64,000 bases of DNA, from contig NW_027476190.1 in the NCBI RefSeq assembly GCF_051020955.1, positions 310,001-374,000 of the forward strand. The letters are read 5' to 3'. Each line of letters opens with the position of its first letter. Position 1 is the first letter of the stretch. The DNA is from Megalopta genalis. Lineage: Eukaryota; Arthropoda; Insecta; Hymenoptera; Halictidae. The translations under genes were made by a program, and so were the position numbers. Of the stretch, positions 41,214-53,600 are shown in pieces. The notes under the pieces were generated by a model. That model ran no database searches. It saw only the letters and a program-made list of their open reading frames with translations, and was not told the DNA's origin.

Positions 41214-44113
41214 CGATTTACGGCTAAAATAAATTTTTCTAATTTTTTTCAATAACATATTCCTGCTAAAATAACTTTTTTACATAGGGATTAAGCATTT
41301 AGAACGATACATTGTTTAAAATAAGGGCACTTTACTCTTGACATTTTACGGTTTTTTCAATTTTCTGAAAAATCCTATCATTAGATTTTTTTAAAAATAC
41401 GATATTCTTGCTTAACTAACGTTTCTACATAGGGATTAAGCATTTAGAACGAAATCTAATCTCAGAAAATGGCACTTTACTCTTGACATTTTACGGTTTT
41501 TTCAATTTTCTGAAAAATCCTATCATTAGATTTTTTTAAAAATACGATATTCTTGCTTAACTAACGTTTCTACATAGGGATTAAGCATTTAGAACGAAAT
41601 CTAATGTCAGAAAATGGCACTTTACTCTTGACATTTTTCGGTTTTTTCAATTTTCTGGGAAATCCTATCATTAGATTTTTTTAAAAATACGATATTCTTG
41701 CTTAACTAACGTTTTTACATAGGGATTAAGCATTTAGAACGAAATCTAATGTAGGAAAATGATACTTTACTCTTGATCGGTACGTTGGCACTTAGAAAAT
41801 ATTCGGGCGTTCCAATCGCTCGTCTGTTGCATCATAGCGCGTCTCGGCGCAATCGACCGATTCGCTCGATCCATTATTTTCGATTTACGGCTAAAATAAA
41901 TTTTTCTAATTTTTTTCAATAACATATTCCTGCTAAAATAACTTTTTTACATAGGGATTAAGCATTTAGAACGATACATTGTTTAAAATAAGGGCACTTT
42001 ACTCTTGACATTTTACGGTTTTTTCAATTTTCTGAAAAATCCTATCATTAGATTTTTTTAAAAATACGATATTCTTGCTTAACTAACGTTTCTACATAGG
42101 GATTAAGCATTTAGAACGAAATCTAATGTCAGAAAATGGCACTTTACTCTTGACATTTTTCGGTTTTTTCAATTTTCTGGAAAATCCTATCATTAGATTT
42201 TTTTAAAAATACGATATTCTTGCTTAACTAACGTTTTTACATAGGGATTAAGTATTTAGAACGAAATCTAATGTAGGAAAATGGTACTTTACTCTTGATC
42301 GGTACGTTGGGACTTTGAAAATATTCGGGCGTTCCAATCGCTCGTCTGTTGCATCATAGCGCGTCTCGGCGCAATCGACCGATTCGCTCGATCCATTATT
42401 TTCGATTTACGGCTAAAATAAATTTTTCTCATTTTATTCAATAACATATTCCTGCTAAAATAACTTTTTTACATAGGGATTAAGCATTTAGAACGATACA
42501 TTGTTTAAAATAAGGGCACTTTACTCTTGACATTTTACGGTTTTTTCAATTTTCTGAAAAATCCTATCATTAGATTTTTTTAAAAATACGATATTCTTGC
42601 TTAACTAACGTTTCTACATAGGGATTAAGCATTTAGAACGAAATCTAATGTCAGAAAATGGCACTTTACTCTTGACATTTTTCGGTTTTTTCAATTTTCT
42701 GGAAAATCCTATCATTAGATTTTTTTAAAAATACGATATTCTTGCTTAACTAACGTTTTTACATAGGGATTAAGCATTTAGAACGAAATCTAATGTAGGA
42801 AAATGGTACTTTACTCTTGATCGGTACGTTGGGACTTTGAAAATATTCGGTCGTTCCAATCGCTCGTCTGTTGCATCATAGCGCGTCTCGGCGCAATCGA
42901 CCGATTCGCTCGATCCATTATTTTCGATTTACGGCTAAAATAAATTTTTCTAATTTTTTTCAATAACATATTCCTGCTAAAATAACTTTTTTACATAGGG
43001 ATTAAGCATTTAGAACGATACATTGTTTAAAATAAGGGCACTTTACTCTTGACATTTTACGGTTTTTTCAATTTTCTGAAAAATCCTATCATTAGATTTT
43101 TTTAAAAATACGATATTCTTGCTTAACTAACGTTTCTACATAGGGATTAAGCATTTAGAACGAAATCTAATGTCAGAAAATGGCACTTTACTCTTGACAT
43201 TTTTCGGTTTTTTCAATTTTCTGGAAAATCCTACCATTAGATTTTTTTAAAAATACGTTATTCTTGCTTAACTAACGTTTTTACATAGGGATTAAGTATT
43301 TAGAACGAAATCTAATGTAGGAAAATGGTACTTTACTCTTGATCGGTACGTTGGGACTTTGAAAATATTCGGGCGTTCCAATCGCTCGTCTGTTGCATCA
43401 TAGCGCGTCTCGGCGCAATCGACCGATTCGCTCGATCCATTATTTTCGATTTACGGCTAAAATAAATTTTTCTCATTTTATTCAATAACATATTCCTGCT
43501 AAAATAACTTTTTTACATAGGGATTAAGCATTTAGAACGATACATTGTTTAAAATAAGGGCACTTTACTCTTGACATTTTTCGGTTTTTTCAATTTTCTG
43601 GGAAATCCTATTATTAGATTTTTTTAAAAATACGATATTCTTGCTTAACTAACGTTTCTACATAGGGATTAAGCATTTAGAACGAAATCTAATCTCAGAA
43701 AATGGCACTTTACTCTTGACATTTTACGGTTTTTTCAATTTTCTGAAAAATCCTATCATTAGATTTTTTTAAAAATACGATATTCTTGCTTAACTAACGT
43801 TTCTACATAGGGATTAAGCATTTAGAACGAAATCTAATGTCAGAAAATGGCACTTTACTCTTGACATTTTTCGGTTTTTTCAATTTTCTGGGAAATCCTA
43901 TCATTAGATTTTTTTAAAAATACGATATTCTTGCTTAACTAACGTTTTTACATAGGGATTAAGCATTTAGAACGAAATCTAATGTAGGAAAATGATACTT
44001 TACTCTTGATCGGTACGTTGGCACTTAGAAAATATTCGGGCGTTCCAATCGCTCGTCTGTTGCATCATAGCGCGTCTCGGCGCAATCGACCGATTCGCTC
44101 GATCCATTATTTT
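41214..44113. repeat. Recent 2,233-bp-offset duplication
   Basis: Two rare variants recur at exactly 2,233 bases: AATCTCAG (for AATGTCAG) at 41461 and 43694, and AATGATACTT (for AATGGTACTT) at 41762 and 43995. The offset equals one 667-bp unit plus three 522-bp units. AATGATACTT occurs only in these two places, so the exchange looks recent. Confidence 0.88.
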
Positions 44114-47100
44114 CGATTTACGGCTAAAATAAATTTTTCTAATTTTTTTCAATAACATATTCCTGCTAAAATAACTTTTTTACATAGGGATTAAGCATTT
44201 AGAACGATACATTGTTTAAAATAAGGGCACTTTACTCTTGACATTTTACGGTTTTTTCAATTTTCTGAAAAATCCTATCATTAGATTTTTTTAAAAATAC
44301 GATATTCTTGCTTAACTAACGTTTCTACATAGGGATTAAGCATTTAGAACGAAATCTAATGTCAGAAAATGGCACTTTACTCTTGACATTTTTCGGTTTT
44401 TTCAATTTTCTGGAAAATCCTATCATTAGATTTTTTTAAAAATACGATATTCTTGCTTAACTAACGTTTTTACATAGGGATTAAGTATTTAGAACGAAAT
44501 CTAATGTAGGAAAATGGTACTTTACTCTTGATCGGTACGTTGGGACTTTGAAAATATTCGGGCGTACGCGGCGCGCTCGGCGCTTCGAACAGCTCCGGTG
44601 TCCCCATTATTTTCGATTTACGGCTAAAATAAATTTTTCTAATTTTTTTCAATAACATATTCCTGCTAAAATAACTTTTTTACATAGGGATTAAGCATTT
44701 AGAACGATACATTGTTTAAAATAAGGGCACTTTACTCTTGACATTTTACGGTTTTTTCAATTTTCTGAAAAATCCTATCATTAGATTTTTTTAAAAATAC
44801 GATATTCTTGCTTAACTAACGTTTCTACATAGGGATTAAGCATTTAGAACGAAATCTAATGTCAGAAAATGGCACTTTACTCTTGACATTTTTCGGTTTT
44901 TTCAATTTTCTGGAAAATCCTATCATTAGATTTTTTTAAAAATACGATATTCTTGCTTAACTAACGTTTTTACATAGGGATTAAGTATTTAGAACGAAAT
45001 CTAATGTAGGAAAATGGTACTTTACTCTTGATCGGTACGTTGGGACTTTGAAAATATTCGGGCGTTCCAATCGCTCGTCTGTTGCATCATAGCGCGTCTC
45101 GGCGCAATCGACCGATTCGCTCGATCCATTATTTTCGATTTACGGCTAAAATAAATTTTTCTCATTTTATTCAATAACATATTCTTGCTTAAATAACTTT
45201 TTTACATAGGGATTAAGCATTTAGAACGATACATTGTTTAAAATAAGGGCACTTTACTCTTGACATTTTACGGTTTTTTCAATTTTCTGAAAAATCCTAT
45301 CATTAGATTTTTTTAAAAATACGATATTCTTGCTTAACTAACGTTTCTACATAGGGATTAAGCATTTAGAACGAAATCTAATGTCAGAAAATGGCACTTT
45401 ACTCTTGACATTTTTCGGTTTTTTCAATTTTCTGGAAAATCCTATCATTAGATTTTTTTAAAAATACGATATTCTTGCTTAACTAACGTTTTTACATAGG
45501 GATTAAGCATTTAGAACGAAATCTAATGTAGGAAAATGGTACTTTACTCTTGATCGGTACGTTGGGACTTTGAAAATATTCGGGCGTTCCAATCGCTCGT
45601 CTGTTGCATCATAGCGCGTCTCGGCGCAATCGACCGATTCGCTCGATCCATTATTTTCGATTTACGGCTAAAATAAATTTTTCTCATTTTATTCAATAAC
45701 ATATTCTTGCTTAAATAACTTTTTTACATAGGGATTAAGCATTTAGAACGATACATTGTTTAAAATAAGGGCACTTTACTCTTGACATTTTACGGTTTTT
45801 TCAATTTTCTGAAAAATCCTATCATTAGATTTTTTTAAGAATACGATATTCTTGCTTAACTAACGTTTCTACATAGGGATTAAGCATTTAGAACGAAATC
45901 TAATGTCAGAAAATGGCACTTTACTCTTGACATTTTTCGGTTTTTTCAATTTTCTGAAAAATCCTATCATTAGATTTTTTTAAAAATACGATATTCTTGC
46001 TTAACTAACGTTTCTACATAGGGATTAAGCATTTAGAACGAAATCTAATGTAGGAAAATGGTACTTTACTCTTGATCGGTACGTTGGGACTTTGAAAATA
46101 TTCGGGCGTTCCAATCGCTCGTCTGTTGCATCATAGCGCGTCTCGGCGCAATCGACCGATTCGCTCGATCCATTATTTTCGATTTACGGCTAAAATAAAT
46201 TTTTCTAATTTTTTTCAATAACATATTCCTGCTAAAATAACTTTTTTACATAGGGATTAAGCATTTAGAACGATACATTGTTTAAAATAAGGGCACTTTA
46301 CTCTTGACATTTTACGGTTTTTTCAATTTTCTGAAAAATCCTATCATTAGATTTTTTTAAAAATACGATATTCTTGCTTAACTAACGTTTCTACATAGGG
46401 ATTAAGCATTTAGAACGAAATCTAATGTCAGAAAATGGCACTTTACTCTTGACATTTTTCGGTTTTTTCAATTTTCTGGGAAATCCTATCATTAGATTTT
46501 TTTAAAAATACGATATTCTTGCTTAACTAACGTTTTTACATAGGGATTAAGCATTTAGAACGAAATCTAATGTAGGAAAATGGTACTTTACTCTTGATCG
46601 GTACGTTGGGACTTTGAAAATATTCGGGCGTTCCAATCGCTCGTCTGTTGCATCATAGCGCGTCTCGGCGCAATCGACCGATTCGCTCGATCCATTATTT
46701 TCGATTTACGGCTAAAATAAATTTTTCTAATTTTTTTCAATAACATATTCCTGCTAAAATAACTTTTTTACATAGGGATTAAGCATTTAGAACGATACAT
46801 TGTTTAAAATAAGGGCACTTTACTCTTGACATTTTACGGTTTTTTCAATTTTCTGAAAAATCCTATCATTAGATTTTTTTAAAAATACGATATTCTTGCT
46901 TAACTAACGTTTCTACATAGGGATTAAGCATTTAGAACGAAATCTAATGTCAGAAAATGGCACTTTACTCTTGACATTTTTCGGTTTTTTCAATTTTCTG
47001 GGAAATCCTATCATTAGATTTTTTTAAAAATACGATATTCTTGCTTAACTAACGTTTTTACATAGGGATTAAGCATTTAGAACGAAATCTAATGTAGGAA

Positions 47101-47223
47101 AATGGTACTTTACTCTTGATCGGTACGTTGGGACTTTGAAAATATTCGGGCGTTCCAATCGCTCGTCTGTTGCATCATAGCGCGTCTCGGCGCAATCGAC
47201 CGATTCGCTCGATCCATTATTTT

Positions 47224-48035
47224 CGATTTACGGCTAAAATAAATTTTTCTAATTTTTTTCAATAACATATTCCTGCTAAAATAACTTTTTTACATAGGGA
47301 TTAAGCATTTAGAACGATACATTGTTTAAAATAAGGGCACTTTACTCTTGACATTTTACGGTTTTTTCAATTTTCTGAAAAATCCTATCATTAGATTTTT
47401 TTAAAAATACGATATTCTTGCTTAACTAACGTTTCTACATAGGGATTAAGCATTTAGAACGAAATCTAATGTCAGAAAATGGCACTTTACTCTTGACATT
47501 TTTCGGTTTTTTCAATTTTCTGGGAAATCCTATCATTAGATTTTTTTAAAAATACGATATTCTTGCTTAACTAACGTTTCTACATAGGGATTAAGCATTT
47601 AGAACGAAATCTAATGTCAGAAAATGGCACTTTACTCTTGACATTTTTCGGTTTTTTCAATTTTCTGAAAAATCCTATCATTAGATTTTTTTAAAAATAC
47701 GATATTCTTGCTTAACTAACGTTTCTACATAGGGATTAAGCATTTAGAACGAAATCTAATGTCAGAAAATGGCACTTTACTCTTGACATTTTTCGGTTTT
47801 TTCAATTTTCTGGAAAATCCTATCATTAGATTTTTTTAAAAATACGATATTCTTGCTTAACTAACGTTTTTACATAGGGATTAAGTATTTAGAACGAAAT
47901 CTAATGTAGGAAAATGGTACTTTACTCTTGATCGGTACGTTGGGACTTTGAAAATATTCGGGCGTTCCAATCGCTCGTCTGTTGCATCATAGCGCGTCTC
48001 GGCGCAATCGACCGATTCGCTCGATCCATTATTTT
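47224..48035. repeat. 812-bp expanded unit (five monomers, cassette A)
   Basis: The head is followed by four sub-monomers (522 + 290 = 812), the longest unit in the window. The final m3 has the TTAAGTATTT variant that elsewhere marks cassette-B units, although the linker here is cassette A. Confidence 0.92.
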
Positions 48036-51000
48036 CGATTTACGGCTAAAATAAATTTTTCTCATTTTATTCAATAACATATTCTTGCTTAAATAACTTT
48101 TTTACATAGGGATTAAGCATTTAGAACGATACATTGTTTAAAATAAGGGCACTTTACTCTTGACATTTTACGGTTTTTTCAATTTTCTGAAAAATCCTAT
48201 CATTAGATTTTTTTAAAAATACGATATTCTTGCTTAACTAACGTTTCTACATAGGGATTAAGCATTTAGAACGAAATCTAATGTCAGAAAATGGCACTTT
48301 ACTCTTGACATTTTTCGGTTTTTTCAATTTTCTGGGAAATCCTATCATTAGATTTTTTTAAAAATACGATATTCTTGCTTAACTAACGTTTTTACATAGG
48401 GATTAAGCATTTAGAACGAAATCTAATGTAGGAAAATGGTACTTTACTCTTGATCGGTACGTTGGGACTTTGAAAATATTCGGGCGTTCCAATCGCTCGT
48501 CTGTTGCATCATAGCGCGTCTCGGCGCAATCGACCGATTCGCTCGATCCATTATTTTCGATTTACGGCTAAAATAAATTTTTCTAATTTTTTTCAATAAC
48601 ATATTCCTGCTAAAATAACTTTTTTACATAGGGATTAAGCATTTAGAACGATACATTGTTTAAAATAAGGGCACTTTACTCTTGACATTTTACGGTTTTT
48701 TCAATTTTCTGAAAAATCCTATCATTAGATTTTTTTAAAAATACGATATTCTTGCTTAACTAACGTTTCTACATAGGGATTAAGCATTTAGAACGAAATC
48801 TAATGTCAGAAAATGGCACTTTACTCTTGACATTTTTCGGTTTTTTCAATTTTCTGGGAAATCCTATCATTAGATTTTTTTAAAAATACGATATTCTTGC
48901 TTAACTAACGTTTTTACATAGGGATTAAGCATTTAGAACGAAATCTAATGTAGGAAAATGGTACTTTACTCTTGATCGGTACGTTGGCACTTAGAAAATA
49001 TTCGGGCGTTCCAATCGCTCGTCTGTTGCATCATAGCGCGTCTCGGCGCAATCGACCGATTCGCTCGATCCATTATTTTCGATTTACGGCTAAAATAAAT
49101 TTTTCTCATTTTATTCAATAACATATTCCTGCTAAAATAACTTTTTTACATAGGGATTAAGCATTTAGAACGATACATTGTTTAAAATAAGGGCACTTTA
49201 CTCTTGACATTTTACGGTTTTTTCAATTTTCTGAAAAATCCTATCATTAGATTTTTTTAAAAATACGATATTCTTGCTTAACTAACGTTTCTACATAGGG
49301 ATTAAGCATTTAGAACGAAATCTAATGTCAGAAAATGGCACTTTACTCTTGACATTTTTCGGTTTTTTCAATTTTCTGGAAAATCCTATCATTAGATTTT
49401 TTTAAAAATACGATATTCTTGCTTAACTAACGTTTTTACATAGGGATTAAGCATTTAGAACGAAATCTAATGTAGGAAAATGGTACTTTACTCTTGATCG
49501 GTACGTTGGGACTTTGAAAATATTCGGGCGTTCCAATCGCTCGTCTGTTGCATCATAGCGCGTCTCGGCGCAATCGACCGATTCGCTCGATCCATTATTT
49601 TCGATTTACGGCTAAAATAAATTTTTCTCATTTTATTCAATAACATATTCTTGCTTAAATAACTTTTTTACATAGGGATTAAGCATTTAGAACGATACAT
49701 TGTTTAAAATAAGGGCACTTTACTCTTGACATTTTACGGTTTTTTCAATTTTCTGAAAAATCCTATCATTAGATTTTTTTAAGAATACGATATTCTTGCT
49801 TAACTAACGTTTCTACATAGGGATTAAGCATTTAGAACGAAATCTAATGTCAGAAAATGGCACTTTACTCTTGACATTTTTCGGTTTTTTCAATTTTCTG
49901 AAAAATCCTATCATTAGATTTTTTTAAAAATACGATATTCTTGCTTAACTAACGTTTCTACATAGGGATTAAGCATTTAGAACGAAATCTAATGTAGGAA
50001 AATGGTACTTTACTCTTGATCGGTACGTTGGGACTTTGAAAATATTCGGGCGTTCCAATCGCTCGTCTGTTGCATCATAGCGCGTCTCGGCGCAATCGAC
50101 CGATTCGCTCGATCCATTATTTTCGATTTACGGCTAAAATAAATTTTTCTAATTTTTTTCAATAACATATTCCTGCTAAAATAACTTTTTTACATAGGGA
50201 TTAAGCATTTAGAACGATACATTGTTTAAAATAAGGGCACTTTACTCTTGACATTTTTCGGTTTTTTCAATTTTCTGAAAAATCCTATCATTAGATTTTT
50301 TTAAAAATACGATATTCTTGCTTAACTAACGTTTCTACATAGGGATTAAGCATTTAGAACGAAATCTAATGTCAGAAAATGGCACTTTACTCTTGACATT
50401 TTTCGGTTTTTTCAATTTTCTGGGAAATCCTATCATTAGATTTTTTTAAAAATACGATATTCTTGCTTAACTAACGTTTTTACATAGGGATTAAGTATTT
50501 AGAACGAAATCTAATGTAGGAAAATGGTACTTTACTCTTGATCGGTACGTTGGGACTTTGAAAATATTCGGGCGTACGCGGCGCGCTCGGCGCTTCGAAC
50601 AGCTCCGGTGTCCCCATTATTTTCGATTTACGGCTAAAATAAATTTTTCTAATTTTTTTCAATAACATATTCCTGCTAAAATAACTTTTTTACATAGGGA
50701 TTAAGCATTTAGAACGATACATTGTTTAAAATAAGGGCACTTTACTCTTGACATTTTACGGTTTTTTCAATTTTCTGAAAAATCCTATCATTAGATTTTT
50801 TTAAAAATACGATATTCTTGCTTAACTAACGTTTCTACATAGGGATTAAGCATTTAGAACGAAATCTAATGTCAGAAAATGGCACTTTACTCTTGACATT
50901 TTTCGGTTTTTTCAATTTTCTGGGAAATCCTATCATTAGATTTTTTTAAAAATACGATATTCTTGCTTAACTAACGTTTTTACATAGGGATTAAGCATTT

Positions 51001-52711
51001 AGAACGAAATCTAATGTAGGAAAATGGTACTTTACTCTTGATCGGTACGTTGGGACTTTGAAAATATTCGGGCGTTCCAATCGCTCGTCTGTTGCATCAT
51101 AGCGCGTCTCGGCGCAATCGACCGATTCGCTCGATCCATTATTTTCGATTTACGGCTAAAATAAATTTTTCTAATTTTTTTCAATAACATATTCCTGCTA
51201 AAATAACTTTTTTACATAGGGATTAAGCATTTAGAACGATACATTGTTTAAAATAAGGGCACTTTACTCTTGACATTTTACGGTTTTTTCAATTTTCTGA
51301 AAAATCCTATCATTAGATTTTTTTAAAAATACGATATTCTTGCTTAACTAACGTTTCTACATAGGGATTAAGCATTTAGAACGAAATCTAATGTCAGAAA
51401 ATGGCACTTTACTCTTGACATTTTTCGGTTTTTTCAATTTTCTGGGAAATCCTATCATTAGATTTTTTTAAAAATACGATATTCTTGCTTAACTAACGTT
51501 TTTACATAGGGATTAAGCATTTAGAACGAAATCTAATGTAGGAAAATGGTACTTTACTCTTGATCGGTACGTTGGCACTTAGAAAATATTCGGGCGTTCC
51601 AATCGCTCGTCTGTTGCATCATAGCGCGTCTCGGCGCAATCGACCGATTCGCTCGATCCATTATTTTCGATTTACGGCTAAAATAAATTTTTCTCATTTT
51701 ATTCAATAACATATTCCTGCTAAAATAACTTTTTTACATAGGGATTAAGCATTTAGAACGATACATTGTTTAAAATAAGGGCACTTTACTCTTGACATTT
51801 TACGGTTTTTTCAATTTTCTGAAAAATCCTATCATTAGATTTTTTTAAACATACGATATTCTTGCTTAACTAACGTTTCTACATAGGGATTAAGCATTTA
51901 GAACGAAATCTAATGTCAGAAAATGGCACTTTACTCTTGACATTTTTCGGTTTTTTCAATTTTCTGGAAAATCCTATCATTAGATTTTTTTAAAAATACG
52001 ATATTCTTGCTTAACTAACGTTTTTACATAGGGATTAAGCATTTAGAACGAAATCTAATGTAGGAAAATGGTACTTTACTCTTGATCGGTACGTTGGGAC
52101 TTTGAAAATATTCGGGCGTTCCATTCGCTCGTCTGTTGCATCATAGCGCGTCTCGGCGCAATCGACCGATTCGCTCGATCCATTATTTTCGATTTACGGC
52201 TAAAATAAATTTTTCTAATTTTTTTCAATAACATATTCCTGCTAAAATAACTTTTTTACATAGGGATTAAGCATTTAGAACGATACATTGTTTAAAATAA
52301 GGGCACTTTACTCTTGACATTTTACGGTTTTTTCAATTTTCTGAAAAATCCTATCATTAGATTTTTTTAAAAATACGATATTCTTGCTTAACTAACGTTT
52401 CTACATAGGGATTAAGCATTTAGAACGAAATCTAATGTCAGAAAATGGCACTTTACTCTTGACATTATTCGGTTTTTTCAATTTTCTGGGAAATCCTATC
52501 ATTAGATTTTTTTAAAAATACGATATTCTTGCTTAACTAACGTTTTTACATAGGGATTAAGCATTTAGAACGAAATCTAATGTAGGAAAATGGTACTTTA
52601 CTCTTGATCGGTACGTTGGGACTTTGAAAATATTCGGGCGTTCCAATCGCTCGTCTGTTGCATCATAGCGCGTCTCGGCGCAATCGACCGATTCGCTCGA
52701 TCCATTATTTT

Positions 52712-53197
52712 CGATTTACGGCTAAAATAAATTTTTCTAATTTTTTTCAATAACATATTCCTGCTAAAATAACTTTTTTACATAGGGATTAAGCATTTAG
52801 AACGATACATTGTTTAAAATAAGGGCACTTTACTCTTGACATTTTACGGTTTTTTCAATTTTCTGAAAAATCCTATCATTAGATTTTTTTAAAAATACGA
52901 TATTCTTGCTTAACTAACGTTTCTACATAGGGATTAAGCATTTAGAACGAAATCTAATGTCAGAAAATGGCACTTTACTCTTGACATTTTTCGGTTTTTT
53001 CAATTTTCTGGAAAATCCTATCATTAGATTTTTTTAAAAATACGATATTCTTGCTTAACTAACGTTTTTACATAGGGATTAAGCATTTAGAACGAAATCT
53101 AATGTAGGAAAATGGTACTTTACTCTTGATCGGTACGTTGGGACTTTGAAAATATTCGGGCGTTCCAATCGCTCGTCTGTTGCATCATAGCGCGTCT
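52712..53197. repeat. Satellite unit split by the retrotransposon (left piece)
   Basis: This is an ordinary 522-bp unit up to offset 486, inside linker cassette A. It continues after the element at 59265. Left piece plus 59265-59300 gives exactly 522 bp, so the insertion caused no net loss. Confidence 0.97.
53184..53197. repeat. Target-site duplication, left copy
   Basis: ATCATAGCGCGTCT, identical to 59251-59264. The next bases are the poly(T) that represents the poly(A) tail of the minus-strand element, so the last T could belong to either (13 or 14 bp). A 14-bp duplication is what R1 elements of insects are known to make in 28S rDNA. Confidence 0.95.
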
Positions 53198-53210
53198 TTT
53201 TTTTTTTTTT
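53198..53210 (-). other. Poly(A) tail of the retrotransposon
   Basis: A run of 14 T on the plus strand (53197-53210, the first shared with the duplication) follows the target site. It marks where reverse transcription was primed: the plus strand was nicked after GCGTCT and the poly(A) of the RNA was copied there. Confidence 0.95.
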
Positions 53211-53600
53211 GTTTAACGTGGGGGAAATCTGCTGGTCAGACACCCCCGTCCCGCCCGAGGGGCGGGGCGGGGGTAGTGCGGGTTTTGACCCGCTAAAACC
53301 CCCACGGCGGCCTAGGGCGCTGGCGAGTAGCGGGGGAGCCACGGGAACTCTTACAGAACACAACCGCGGCTCCCCCTCGCCTGGCCGGCCACCAGGATGG
53401 AATGGCGATGGCCGGCCGCGTCCCGGGGGGGAGATTTATACTCCCCCCATGAATCATCTTGCTTCGGCGGTGCGGGGGACCGCACCCCACACCGCCTCGT
53501 CACTCCCACTTTGGGGAGGACAGCTTCAGTTGGGGGGGGGGGGTTGGCGGGCGGCGGGCAATTAAACCAGTAATCTGGTACACCCGCCGCCCGCCTATTC
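53211..53600 (-). promoter_or_regulatory. 3' UTR with seven perfect GC-rich inverted repeats
   Basis: The stretch between the ORF2 stop and the tail has perfect inverted-repeat arms at seven places. They are 53250-53256/53260-53266 (7 bp), 53280-53286/53295-53301 (7), 53332-53340/53368-53376 (9), 53383-53390/53410-53417 (8), 53426-53433/53441-53448 (8), 53469-53474/53481-53486 (6) and 53546-53558/53583-53595 (13). The longest starts five bases after the stop and encloses a second hairpin (53566-53570/53575-53579). A run of 12 G on the plus strand (53532-53543) adds C12 to the RNA. In some non-LTR elements the 3' UTR is what the reverse transcriptase recognises; that role here is inference. 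Confidence 0.75.

Larger units (their letters stand above)
1436..53197. repeat. 522-bp higher-order satellite array, left part
   Basis: The word CGATTTACGGCTAAAAT recurs through the whole stretch. I placed 96 complete units between 1436 and 52711, plus the first 486 bases of a 97th unit (start 52712) that the retrotransposon interrupts. There are 73 units of 522 bp, 11 of 500 bp and 8 of 667 bp, and single units of 355, 377, 790 and 812 bp. Units are almost identical; most differences are recurring diagnostic variants rather than private mutations. The unit is AT-rich except for a CpG-dense linker. Length, homogeneity and lack of genes suggest centromeric or pericentromeric heterochromatin, but nothing in the sequence proves the location. 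No gene is supported anywhere in this stretch. Confidence 0.98.

Noticed and set aside
1436..53197. CRISPR-like array of repeats and spacers
   Set aside because: Units are contiguous near-identical 522-bp tandem copies without unique spacers, and the retrotransposon is eukaryotic.
1436..53197. rDNA intergenic spacer, which also has nested repeats
   Set aside because: There is no rRNA sequence in 64 kb and the array is far longer than a normal spacer.
53079..53363. 94-codon minus-strand frame across the left insertion junction
   Set aside because: It reads from the 3' UTR through poly(A) into satellite, so it is a chance chimera created by the insertion.
53209..53565. Plus-strand and other-frame open frames within the retrotransposon
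   Set aside because: They lie antisense to or overlap the conserved ORF1, ORF2 and UTRs. They have no known motifs, and GC-rich DNA has few stops. They are shadows.
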